From Alphaproteobacteria bacterium (lineage in GTDB: Bacteria; Pseudomonadota; Alphaproteobacteria; Puniceispirillales; Marisalimonadaceae), in assembly GCA_016777645.1 (NCBI GenBank), contig JADHRC010000003.1, positions 1 to 36,322 on the forward strand: DNA of 36,322 bases, given 5' to 3'. Of the stretch, positions 10,910-19,883 are shown one piece after another. The notes under the pieces were generated by a model. It ran no database searches, was not told the origin of the DNA, and saw only the letters and a program-made list of their open reading frames with translations. Position 1 is the stretch's first letter. Each line of letters begins with the position of its first letter. The translations under genes were made by a program, and so were the position numbers.

Positions 10910-11800
10910 TCAATTTTCTTTTTTTTGAGTTTCAAAGATATAAATACCAATAAAAATTAAAACTAAAGAAATTAGATGATAGATTCTAAAAAATTCTCCT
11001 AAAAAAAATACAGCTAAAAGAGAACTAAATATTGGAACTAAATTTGTATACAAGCCAGATCTGGCGGGACCTATTTGCTCCACACCTTTCATGAAAAAAA
11101 TTTGAGCTAAAAATGATGGGAAAATTACTATTACAGCTAAGATTAAAATTCCCTTTGTACCAGGTAAAATCAAATTTTCACTATATACTTCATATACTAA
11201 ACCAGGAATTGACCCTAAAAAAGCTATGTAAGAAAAAAAGGTTAATAGAGGAAGAGCACCTATTGTAGGTTTTTTTCTCAATCCTACTGCATATACAGCG
11301 TAAAGGGTACAAGCAAAAACCATTACAACATCACCCTTATTAATTTGAAAAGTCATCAAAGTTTTAAAGTCACCAGAACTAACCACAACCAAAACGGCAA
11401 AAAAAGTAATAAATACGCCTAAAATTTGAATAAGATTTACTTTATCTTTTAACCAAAACCTTGCAATTATGATTATAAATGCAGGCATCGTTCCTTGAAC
11501 AAGTCCTAAATTGATAGCAATGGTATCATGAGCTGCAATATAGTAAGTAGAATTAAAACCCGTAAAACCAAATAATCCCATGATTGTTAACCATTTTAAT
11601 CTTTTGTTTAAAATGGACCATGCGTTGATCAATTCTTTTCTACAAATTATGGTCAGAATGATTGAAACAAAAAACCATCTCGTGCTTACAATCAGTAATG
11701 GTGATACTTCTCCAACAGCAGCTCTGCCAGCAATAGTATTAAATGCCCAAAAAAGCGAGGTGAGCATTAATAAAAAATGTGCATTAGTTAAAATTTTCAT
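10910..11800 (-). CDS. EamA/DMT family transporter
   Basis: 296 aa; ~10 hydrophobic segments, SLFWAFNTIAGRAAV and GLVQGTMPAFIIIIA typical of the EamA repeat. Confidence 0.9.
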   Translation of the reverse strand: MKILTNAHFLLMLTSLFWAFNTIAGRAAVGEVSPLLIVSTRWFFVSIILTIICRKELINAWSILNKRLKWLTIMGLFGFTGFNSTYYIAAHDTIAINLGLVQGTMPAFIIIIARFWLKDKVNLIQILGVFITFFAVLVVVSSGDFKTLMTFQINKGDVVMVFACTLYAVYAVGLRKKPTIGALPLLTFFSYIAFLGSIPGLVYEVYSENLILPGTKGILILAVIVIFPSFLAQIFFMKGVEQIGPARSGLYTNLVPIFSSLLAVFFLGEFFRIYHLISLVLIFIGIYIFETQKKEN

Positions 11801-11918
11801 AAAATAAAATTAATTAGAGACCTTGATATAAATATTGAATAAGATAGGATAAATTGTTATTTAAAATGTATATGTAATTTTTTCTTTATATTCAAATTTA
11901 TAATTTTCGGGAGATGAT

Positions 11919-12788
11919 ATGTCAGAAACTCAATACATTGCTGCTAAAACGATAGACGAAGCAGTAAATGCTCATAGTAAAGCCAACGGGTCAGCTAGAT
12001 TTCTAGCTGGAGGCACGGACTTATTAGTACAAATCAAAAGTGGAATTAAAAAACCTAACTTAGTTATTGATGTTAAAAAAATCGTTGAGCTTAATAGCAT
12101 TGAAGAAATTTCTGAAAATGAGTTCATTATAGGAGCCTCTGTTTCTGGAGCTAATTTAAATAGAAACAAAAAATTTGCTTCTCTTTGGCCTGGTGTTCTT
12201 GAAGCCTTTAGATTAATTGGTTCAGAACAAATTCAAGGAAGAGCTTCATTAGGTGGTAATTTGTGTAATGGTTCACCAGCTGGTGATAGCGTGCCAGCTT
12301 TGATTGCTGCAGGTTGTAAAGCCATTATAGCAGGACCAGAAGGTAGAAAAGAATTGCCTATTGAAGAATTTCACACAGGTCCTGGAAAAACAATTTTAAA
12401 AAATGGTGAAATGTTAGTTAGTCTCAAATTCCCTAAAAGAGAAACTAATTCTTCTGATGCCTATTTAAGGATGACACCTAGAACAGAAATGGATATAGCT
12501 GTAGTTGGCTGCGGTGTTAATATCACAATGAATAATAACAAATGCACTTCAGCTAGAGTTTCCCTTGGGGCTGTAGCACCAACGCCTCTCCTTATAAAAA
12601 ATGCATCTGAAATTATGGTCGGAACTGATCTAAATTCAGAAATATTAGACAAAGTATCCAGGTTATGTATGGATGCATGCAACCCAATTAACGATAAAAG
12701 AGGCACAATTGAGTACAGAACAAAAGTAGCTGGAGTATTATTTAAAAGAGCCACATTAATTGCAATTGATAGAATTAAAGGAAATTAA
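11919..12788 (+). CDS. FAD-binding (CoxM/CutM-like) subunit of a xanthine dehydrogenase family molybdenum hydroxylase
   Basis: 289 aa; ARFLAGGTDLLVQIKSG, IQGRASLGGNLCNGSPAGDSVPAL motifs. Confidence 0.92.
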   Translation: MSETQYIAAKTIDEAVNAHSKANGSARFLAGGTDLLVQIKSGIKKPNLVIDVKKIVELNSIEEISENEFIIGASVSGANLNRNKKFASLWPGVLEAFRLIGSEQIQGRASLGGNLCNGSPAGDSVPALIAAGCKAIIAGPEGRKELPIEEFHTGPGKTILKNGEMLVSLKFPKRETNSSDAYLRMTPRTEMDIAVVGCGVNITMNNNKCTSARVSLGAVAPTPLLIKNASEIMVGTDLNSEILDKVSRLCMDACNPINDKRGTIEYRTKVAGVLFKRATLIAIDRIKGN

Positions 12789-12792
12789 AAAA

Positions 12793-13272
12793 ATGGGAAA
12801 AATTCAAGTTTCAACTAAAATTAATAATGAAACCGTGGAGTATTTGTGTGAACCACATGATACAATGCTTAACGTTTTAAGAAATGAATTAGAATTAACA
12901 GGATCCAAAGAAAGTTGTGGGTCTGGTGATTGCGGTTCATGTAGTATAATTCTTGATGGCGAACTCGTTTGTTCTTGTTTAATGCTTGCTGCTGAAGCAG
13001 AAGGAAGCCAAATAGAAACTATAGAGGGAATGTCTGAGGGTGGAAAGCTTCATGCATTACAACAAAAATTTTTAGAAAAAGCCGCATTGCAATGTGGCAT
13101 TTGTACACCTGGTTTCTTAATGGCCTCCAAAGCTCTTTTAGACCAAAACCCATCACCTACAGAAACAGAAGTAAGATTTTGGTTAGCAGGAAATTTATGT
13201 AGATGCACTGGTTATGATAAAATTGTTAAAGCCGTTTTAGAGGTGGCAGATGAAATGAAGGAGAGAGTATAA
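12793..13272 (+). CDS. 2Fe-2S (CoxS/CutS-like) subunit of molybdenum hydroxylase
   Basis: ORF track starts at 12760, but the better start is MGKIQV at 12793. ESCGSGDCGSC and QCGICTPGF...NLCRCTGYDKI two-cluster signature. Confidence 0.93.
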   Translation: MGKIQVSTKINNETVEYLCEPHDTMLNVLRNELELTGSKESCGSGDCGSCSIILDGELVCSCLMLAAEAEGSQIETIEGMSEGGKLHALQQKFLEKAALQCGICTPGFLMASKALLDQNPSPTETEVRFWLAGNLCRCTGYDKIVKAVLEVADEMKERV

Positions 13273-15506
13273 TGAACGAATTAAGTAATAAATGGATCGG
13301 CAAAAATACTGTTAGACCAGATGGTGCAGAAAAAGTTACTGGACGTGCACAGTATTCTGCAGACACAACAATGCCTGGAATGATTTGGGGACATGTTTTA
13401 AGAAGCCCTCACCCACATGCTAAAATTAAATCAATCAATACTAAAAAAGCCGAGGCTCTAGAAGGTGTTAAGGCAGTAATTACTTCAAAAGATATCGTTG
13501 ATTTTCCTCTTGATAAACCCGTCATATTAGGAATACAAGATATGCGTTGGATGTGTAGAAATGTAATGGCTAGGGATAAAGTTCTTTTTCATGGACATCC
13601 ATTAGCTGCTGTTGCAGCAACAACAGAAGCTATTGCTCAAAAAGCATGTGATTTAATAGAAGTTGAGTATGAAGTTTTACCCTGGGCTATAGATATTGAT
13701 GATGCCATAAAGCCAGATGCTCCAATTTTACATGATCATATAAGGTTTAATGACAAACCCTCTAATATTGCTGGTACTTTAGAACACAAAAAAGGAAATA
13801 TAGAAGAAGGTTTTGCTCAGGCAGACGTAATTATAGAAAGAGAATTTAAAACGGAACCAGTACACCAGGGATATCTCGAAACACATTCCTGTTTAGTAAG
13901 TGTTGCTGCTGATGGAAGGGCAACAATATGGAGCTCTAGTCAAGGACAATTTATGGTTAGAGCAATGACTTCTTTTCTTACAGGCATTCCTCAAAGTAAT
14001 ATTAGGGCAATACCTGCTGAAATTGGTGGAGGTTTTGGAGGGAAGACAATCGTATATCTTGAACCTCTTGCTACTGTTTTATCTCAAAAAACAGGTAGAC
14101 CCGTTAAAATTGTTATGAACAGAGAAGATACTATGAGAGCCTCAGGACCTACATCTGGTTCAAAAAGTAAAATAAAAATTGGAGCCACAAAAGATGGCAA
14201 AATAGTTGCTGCTCAAGGAACATATTATCTGCAAGCAGGTGCTTTTCCCGGATCTCCTATCAGAGGAGCTGTTGGTTGCTCTTTAGCACCTTATGACATA
14301 CCAAATGCACATACATTTGGATATGACGTAGTTTCTAACAGATGTAAAGTAGCAGCATACAGAGCTCCTGGAGCACCTATTGGCGCTTACGGGGTTGAGT
14401 GTGTTTTGGATGAAATTGCAGAGGCATTAAAAATGTGTCCACTTCAATTCCGAAAATTAAATGCAGCTAAAGAAGGTACAGTTGCTGTTCATGGACCAAC
14501 ATATCCTAAAATGGGTTATTTAGAAACTTTGGAAGCTGCTATAAACCACCCACACTACAAAGCACCATTAGGAAAAAATCAAGGTAGAGGTGTAGCTAGT
14601 GGATTTTGGTTTAATGCTGGAGGTGAATCTAGTGCTCAATTAAATATTACGGAAGATGGTAATGTTGTTGTTACTACCGGTCATCCAGATATAGGTGGCT
14701 CAAGAGCTTCAATTGCGAATATCACCGCAGAACTTTTAGGAATTCATCATGATAGAGTATCTGTGCTAATAGGTGATACAGCAACTATTGGGTATAGTAA
14801 CCTTACCGGAGGAAGCAGAGTATTATTTGCCTCAGCTATGGTAGTTACAGAATCAGCAAAAATTGTAATCAAACAACTCAAACAAAGAGCTGCCAAAATT
14901 TGGGGTATAGATGAAGAAGCAATTGAGTGGGAAAACGGTGAAGCAAGACCAGCTGGTGATAATGCTGGTAAATTTGATCCTCTTACTCTCGCTGAACTAG
15001 CAGACAAGGCCACAGCTACTGGTGGCCCTATTGGAGCTGGATATCAGGTCAATACAGAAGGAGCTGAAGGTGGGTTTGCAACTCATATATGCGATGTAGA
15101 AGTTGATGTTGATCTTGGAATTGTTAGAGTTAAGAGATATACTTCAATTCAAGACGTTGGAAAGGCAATACACCCAGATTATGTTGAAGGTCAACTTCAA
15201 GGTGGATGCGCACAGGGTATTGGTTGGGCACTTAGTGAAGAATACATTTATAATAAAAATGGTCACTTAGATAATACTGGTTTTTTAGACTACAGAATGC
15301 CTGTATGTTCAGACTTACCAATGTTAGATACTGTTTTAATAGAAATACCTAATCCTAAACATCCTCAAGGTGTAAGAGGTGTGGGAGAAGTTCCTCTAGT
15401 TCCCCCATTAGCGGCCATTTCTAATGCGGTTTATCAAGCACTAGGTAAGAGATCGTATAGCTTGCCAATGTCACCTCCCAAAGTCTTAAAGATAATAGAG
15501 GGATAA
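13272..15506 (+). CDS. Molybdopterin-binding (CoxL-like) large subunit, xanthine dehydrogenase family
   Basis: 744 aa; IGGGFGGKT, AYRAPGAPIGAYG, GVGEVPLVPPLAAISNAV motifs; lacks the CO-dehydrogenase form I AYxCSFR motif. Confidence 0.93.
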   Translation: MNELSNKWIGKNTVRPDGAEKVTGRAQYSADTTMPGMIWGHVLRSPHPHAKIKSINTKKAEALEGVKAVITSKDIVDFPLDKPVILGIQDMRWMCRNVMARDKVLFHGHPLAAVAATTEAIAQKACDLIEVEYEVLPWAIDIDDAIKPDAPILHDHIRFNDKPSNIAGTLEHKKGNIEEGFAQADVIIEREFKTEPVHQGYLETHSCLVSVAADGRATIWSSSQGQFMVRAMTSFLTGIPQSNIRAIPAEIGGGFGGKTIVYLEPLATVLSQKTGRPVKIVMNREDTMRASGPTSGSKSKIKIGATKDGKIVAAQGTYYLQAGAFPGSPIRGAVGCSLAPYDIPNAHTFGYDVVSNRCKVAAYRAPGAPIGAYGVECVLDEIAEALKMCPLQFRKLNAAKEGTVAVHGPTYPKMGYLETLEAAINHPHYKAPLGKNQGRGVASGFWFNAGGESSAQLNITEDGNVVVTTGHPDIGGSRASIANITAELLGIHHDRVSVLIGDTATIGYSNLTGGSRVLFASAMVVTESAKIVIKQLKQRAAKIWGIDEEAIEWENGEARPAGDNAGKFDPLTLAELADKATATGGPIGAGYQVNTEGAEGGFATHICDVEVDVDLGIVRVKRYTSIQDVGKAIHPDYVEGQLQGGCAQGIGWALSEEYIYNKNGHLDNTGFLDYRMPVCSDLPMLDTVLIEIPNPKHPQGVRGVGEVPLVPPLAAISNAVYQALGKRSYSLPMSPPKVLKIIEG

Positions 15507-15513
15507 TAAACTA

Positions 15514-15580
15514 GAGTAGTAGCTTTATTAATTGATTTTTATATTCAACAAATAAAGCTACACTCCTTTAAAAATTTTTA
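15514..15580 (+). terminator. Candidate intrinsic terminator after the molybdenum hydroxylase operon
   Basis: GAGT-a-GTAGCTTTATT (15514-15529) pairs with AATAAAGCTACACTC (15551-15565): 15 bp with one bulged A and a 21-nt loop, followed by CTTTAAAAATTTTTA. Confidence 0.6.
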
Positions 15581-15771
15581 GACATACACAAAACATTATA
15601 TATTTTAATTTAATCTATACATTATCGATTAATATTAAAATCATACGTGTATAAGTTCATCTTTTTATGAAAAAAAACTTAAAATCAATATATGTTAGAA
15701 TTTATTCGAATAGTAAAAATTTTGCAGATTGATATAAAATTATATGAGTATTAGAAAAGGGTTTTAAAGTC

Positions 15772-17142
15772 ATGAATATAGGTATCATTGGACTTGGCTC
15801 AATGGGCTTAAACTTGGCTAAAAATTTTATAACAAAAAATTATAAAGTTCATGCCTTTGAAAAAAATGAAAATATCATTCAAAATATAAAAAGTGAAAAC
15901 ATTGACGGCTTATCACTTAATCTTTCTTTAGAAAAAATGATATCTGAAATGTCCTCTCCAAGAATTATAATGCTTAGTCTGCCAGCCAATAATATTGATG
16001 AATGCATAAACGAATTAATTACTTATTTAAAACCTAACGATATAATTGCAGATTTAGGTAACTCTCTTTATCTGAAGTCTATAGAAAGGTATAACTCATT
16101 AAAAAATCAAGAAATAAGTTTTTTAGGTATTGGTGTTTCAGGTGGTCCTAGAGGAGCAAAAAATGGTCCCGCAATAATGGCTGGAGGTTGTGAAAAAGCA
16201 TGGAATAACGTAAAGCATATTTTTGAAGATATAGCTGCTAAAAATAATAATAAAAGTGCTTGTTGTTTTTTTGGAAGTCCAGGTGCAGGTCACTTTGTCA
16301 AACTAGTGCATAACGGCATTGAATACGCATTAATGGAGGGGTTAGCTGAGATAAGTAATATATTAAAGCTATCTTACGGAATGAATAATGAGGAACAAAC
16401 AGAAATATTCAATGATATATTATTAACTGAAACCTCATCTTTCCTTTTAAAAATTACTTCAGAAATATTGAATGCTAAAAATTACAAAAATAAATATTAT
16501 TTAGATGAAGTTGAAAGCAAGATAGAACAAAACGGCACTGGTATATGGACTATAAATGCCGCCTTAGAACTCGGTGTTAGTATACCATCTATATACGAAT
16601 CTGTATCGACTAGGTCTATATCAAACAATTTTACTAATGATAATATTGCTAATAAAAACCATTTGATAAAAAAACAAGTAATTTCAGTTTGCGAACTGGA
16701 ACAAGTAATATTTTTTAATTTTGCTTGCTCGCTTTATCAGGGGCTTAACTTAATAAAAGAATCAAATAAATGGGAGTTTTTTAATTTCAAAATAGAAGAT
16801 GTTTTTCAAGCTTGGAGTGCCGGTTGTATTTTACAAGGTGATTATCTTAACAAAATTTCTAAAATTTATAAAAAAAATGGAAATCTAAATTTCAATTTTT
16901 TATTTGATATAATTTCAGAAAAATGTTCTGGGAACTTACTTTCAATTAGAAATTTTAATATAAAATCAATAGAACTTGCTGTTCCCTGCCCTGTATTGTC
17001 GTCTAACATTGCTTATTATGATTTAATTTTTTCTAAACATAAGATTGGTGAAACAATACAATTACAGAGAAGTTTCTTTGGACTTCACCCTTTAAAAGAT
17101 AAAGAAGGACGTGAAATAAATCCATACTGGACTAAATTATGA
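15772..17142 (+). CDS. gnd: 6-phosphogluconate dehydrogenase, decarboxylating
   Basis: 456 aa; MNIGIIGLGSMGLNLAKNF, GVSGGPRGAKNGPAIMAGG, FVKLVHNGIEYALMEG, NGTGIWTINAALELGV motifs; somewhat divergent. Confidence 0.9.
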   Translation: MNIGIIGLGSMGLNLAKNFITKNYKVHAFEKNENIIQNIKSENIDGLSLNLSLEKMISEMSSPRIIMLSLPANNIDECINELITYLKPNDIIADLGNSLYLKSIERYNSLKNQEISFLGIGVSGGPRGAKNGPAIMAGGCEKAWNNVKHIFEDIAAKNNNKSACCFFGSPGAGHFVKLVHNGIEYALMEGLAEISNILKLSYGMNNEEQTEIFNDILLTETSSFLLKITSEILNAKNYKNKYYLDEVESKIEQNGTGIWTINAALELGVSIPSIYESVSTRSISNNFTNDNIANKNHLIKKQVISVCELEQVIFFNFACSLYQGLNLIKESNKWEFFNFKIEDVFQAWSAGCILQGDYLNKISKIYKKNGNLNFNFLFDIISEKCSGNLLSIRNFNIKSIELAVPCPVLSSNIAYYDLIFSKHKIGETIQLQRSFFGLHPLKDKEGREINPYWTKL

Positions 17143-17639
17143 ACCCTAATTACCTAACTTACTTATTTATGGGCGTTGCTGGTTCCGGTAAAACTACGAT
17201 AGCTAAGAAGTTTTCAAAAAAAATTAATGCATTTGTAATAGAAGGTGATGATTTCCATAGTAGCGAAAATATAAACAAAATGAGCTCTGGTATTCCGTTA
17301 AATGATGAGGATCGTTATGAATGGCTAGTGAAAATAAAAGATGAAATTCAAAGCAGACAAAAAACTCAGAATGTTGTTGTTGCATGTTCTGCTCTAAAAA
17401 AAAAATATAGGCTTATACTCGAAGTTGATAATTATAAATTGGTATATTTAAAAATAAGTAAAGCGACAGCCCGGAAAAGAATTAGAAGTAGACTTAATCA
17501 TTTTATGCCAGATAGTTTAATAGATAGTCAATTTGCAATTTTAGAAGAACCAATCAATGGATTAACTTTAAATGAGAATTTAAGTCCTAATGAAATGATT
17601 AAAGAACTTACATCCCATTTTCAAAAAGAAATATTATGA
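17139..17639 (+). CDS. gntK: Gluconokinase
   Basis: 166 aa; GVAGSGKTTIAKKF, EGDDFHSSENINKMSSGIPLNDEDRYEWL, VVACSALKKKYR; overlaps gnd by 4 nt. Confidence 0.93.
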   Translation: MNPNYLTYLFMGVAGSGKTTIAKKFSKKINAFVIEGDDFHSSENINKMSSGIPLNDEDRYEWLVKIKDEIQSRQKTQNVVVACSALKKKYRLILEVDNYKLVYLKISKATARKRIRSRLNHFMPDSLIDSQFAILEEPINGLTLNENLSPNEMIKELTSHFQKEIL

Positions 17640-18928
17640 AGTCAAATAAAATAGTTATTGATTATAAAACTTTACCAGATAATTTTAAATTTGAAGATCA
17701 ATTTGAAAATATATATAACCAAATGGAGTTCTCAAATCAAAATATTCTTATAAATGGTAAAGCCGGAACCGGTAAGACTACTTTGCTTGAATATTTTCGA
17801 ATAAATTCAAAAAAAAATTTTGTGATACTTGCTTCTACTGGAATATCTGCAATTAATGCCAAAGGGAAAACCATTCATTCTTTTTTTTTATTCCCTCCAA
17901 GAATATTAATTAACGAAAAAATAAAAAAATTAAGAACTAAAATTATTCAAAAAGTTCAAACTATTTTAATTGATGAATGCTCTATGATTAGATCAGATGT
18001 TCTAGATGCAATAGACCAATCACTGAAACTTAATAGAAATAATGATAAGCCTTTTGGTGGTATACAAGTCATCCTTTTAGGAGACATTTATCAACTTCCG
18101 CCGGTAATTAGAGAAAATGAAAAAAATATTTTTGATAAATTTTATCCCAATGGACATTACTTTTTTAATGCAAATTGCTTTCATGAAAGTCAATTTAAAA
18201 CCTATGAACTTTCAAAAGTATACAGACAAAAAGACAAATTTTTTATAAATATCTTAAACAAAATAAGGATTGGAAGTATCGAAAGCTCTGATCTTGCTTT
18301 TCTAAACAAAAAAGTATTAGACAAAAGTTATAATAATCTTCCAGAAACAATAATATTATCACCAACTAATAGAAAAGTAGATTTAATTAACAGAATGAAC
18401 CTAGATAATATAAATAGCCAGATGTTTTCATACAAATCATTACAAACAGGTGATTTTAACGAAAAACCAGCTGATGAAACTCTTCAATTAAAAGTTGGCG
18501 CTCAGGTAATGCTTATAAAAAACGATGTTAAATCACCTAAAAGATGGGTTAACGGTTCAATTGGAATTGTTACTGATCTAACATCTGATAGCATTCACTT
18601 AAAAATAAAAAGTAAAATTTATAAAATTACTCAAGATACATGGGAGAAGTTTGATTATCTTATTAAAGATGATAAAGTGACTCATGAAGTAGTTGCAACA
18701 TTCACTCAATATCCTATTAAACTAGCCTGGGCTATAACAATTCATAAAAGCCAGGGGCAAACTTTTGATAAAGTGATTATCGACCTGGACACAGGATCAT
18801 TTGCCTATGGTCAAACTTATGTTGCTCTAAGTAGAGCTACGTCTCTAGAGGGGCTTTTTTTGACTAGACCCATTAAAGTATCAGACATAATTTTTGATAA
18901 TAAGTTAAGGCATTCTTTTATTAATTAA
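17636..18928 (+). CDS. PIF1/RecD-like SF1B helicase (AAA family ATPase)
   Basis: 430 aa; NGKAGTGKTTLL, ILIDECSMIRSDVLDAID, GGIQVILLGDIYQLPPV, AITIHKSQGQTFDKVIIDL, YVALSRATSLEGL; overlaps gntK by 4 nt. Confidence 0.9.
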   Translation: MKSNKIVIDYKTLPDNFKFEDQFENIYNQMEFSNQNILINGKAGTGKTTLLEYFRINSKKNFVILASTGISAINAKGKTIHSFFLFPPRILINEKIKKLRTKIIQKVQTILIDECSMIRSDVLDAIDQSLKLNRNNDKPFGGIQVILLGDIYQLPPVIRENEKNIFDKFYPNGHYFFNANCFHESQFKTYELSKVYRQKDKFFINILNKIRIGSIESSDLAFLNKKVLDKSYNNLPETIILSPTNRKVDLINRMNLDNINSQMFSYKSLQTGDFNEKPADETLQLKVGAQVMLIKNDVKSPKRWVNGSIGIVTDLTSDSIHLKIKSKIYKITQDTWEKFDYLIKDDKVTHEVVATFTQYPIKLAWAITIHKSQGQTFDKVIIDLDTGSFAYGQTYVALSRATSLEGLFLTRPIKVSDIIFDNKLRHSFIN

Positions 18929-19870
18929 TTTTAAATTTTTTCGTTCCCGAAAAGCAATCAAAATTCCAGAAATTGATATAAAAAACATACCAATTAAATT
19001 TATTAAGCTAGGCCAAACATCAAAAAAAATTTTCCCCCAAATAGTTGCAAATATGAGGTATGAATAGTCCATTGGAGCAAGCCAGCTACTCTCAGCGGTT
19101 TGGTAGGCTTTAGCTAGCAATATGTTCCCACTTACATTCAATATTGAGCAAGAAAAGCAAAAGGCAAAAATAATCAATGTTAACTCAGGCCAGCCTATAA
19201 AAACAAATGGTGAAGTTTCTCTAAAAAGAGTATTTTGAAAAAAAAGCTCAAAAAATATTACTCCCAGGGAAGCTGAAAAAAAAAACATTATTCCAACAGC
19301 GAACGTAAGAGACATAACAGATTCTTGTCTACAATATTTTCTTATTAATACAATATTGCATGCAAAGAAAAAACCGGCCATAATTGGTAAGATTTGCAAA
19401 AGCGTAAAATTTTCTGACCATGGTTCTAAAATTAATATAGCCCCGAAGCTTCCTAAAAAAAGAGCAAAGGTTCTCCAAACACCAATTCTTTCTCCGAGAA
19501 AAACAATAGCCAAACATGACACAAAAATTGGAAATGTATATAAACCTGCAGCCATTTGAGCAAAACTTAATTTAGGAGATGCTGCAAAAAAACAAAACAT
19601 GCATGTAGTCATCATAAGAGCTCGAAAGTATACTGGCTTCCATTTTATTGGCATAAGTATAGAAATTCCATTTGTAAGTCTTGCAATTAGAAATAGTAGT
19701 AGAATATTACCTATGGACCTTATAAATTGAAGTTGCCAGAAGCTAGTTTCACTTGACATGTATTTTATTAAACTATCTTGCAATGAAAGAATTATAACAC
19801 CAATTATCAACATTGTTAGCGATGAAATAGGGTTGTCCTTTGTCTGAGGATTTAAAAAATTAAATTTCAC
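18905..19870 (-). CDS. EamA/DMT family transporter (second paralogous family member)
   Basis: 321 aa; ~10 hydrophobic segments, DMT-like; 3' end overlaps the convergent helicase by 24 nt. Confidence 0.87.
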   Translation of the reverse strand: MKFNFLNPQTKDNPISSLTMLIIGVIILSLQDSLIKYMSSETSFWQLQFIRSIGNILLLFLIARLTNGISILMPIKWKPVYFRALMMTTCMFCFFAASPKLSFAQMAAGLYTFPIFVSCLAIVFLGERIGVWRTFALFLGSFGAILILEPWSENFTLLQILPIMAGFFFACNIVLIRKYCRQESVMSLTFAVGIMFFFSASLGVIFFELFFQNTLFRETSPFVFIGWPELTLIIFAFCFSCSILNVSGNILLAKAYQTAESSWLAPMDYSYLIFATIWGKIFFDVWPSLINLIGMFFISISGILIAFRERKNLKLINKRMP

Positions 19871-19883
19871 AATTTAAGAACCA

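Noticed and set aside
11919-15506. Aerobic carbon monoxide dehydrogenase (coxMSL)
   Set aside because: Large subunit lacks the AYxCSFR active-site loop and no cox accessory genes are adjacent.
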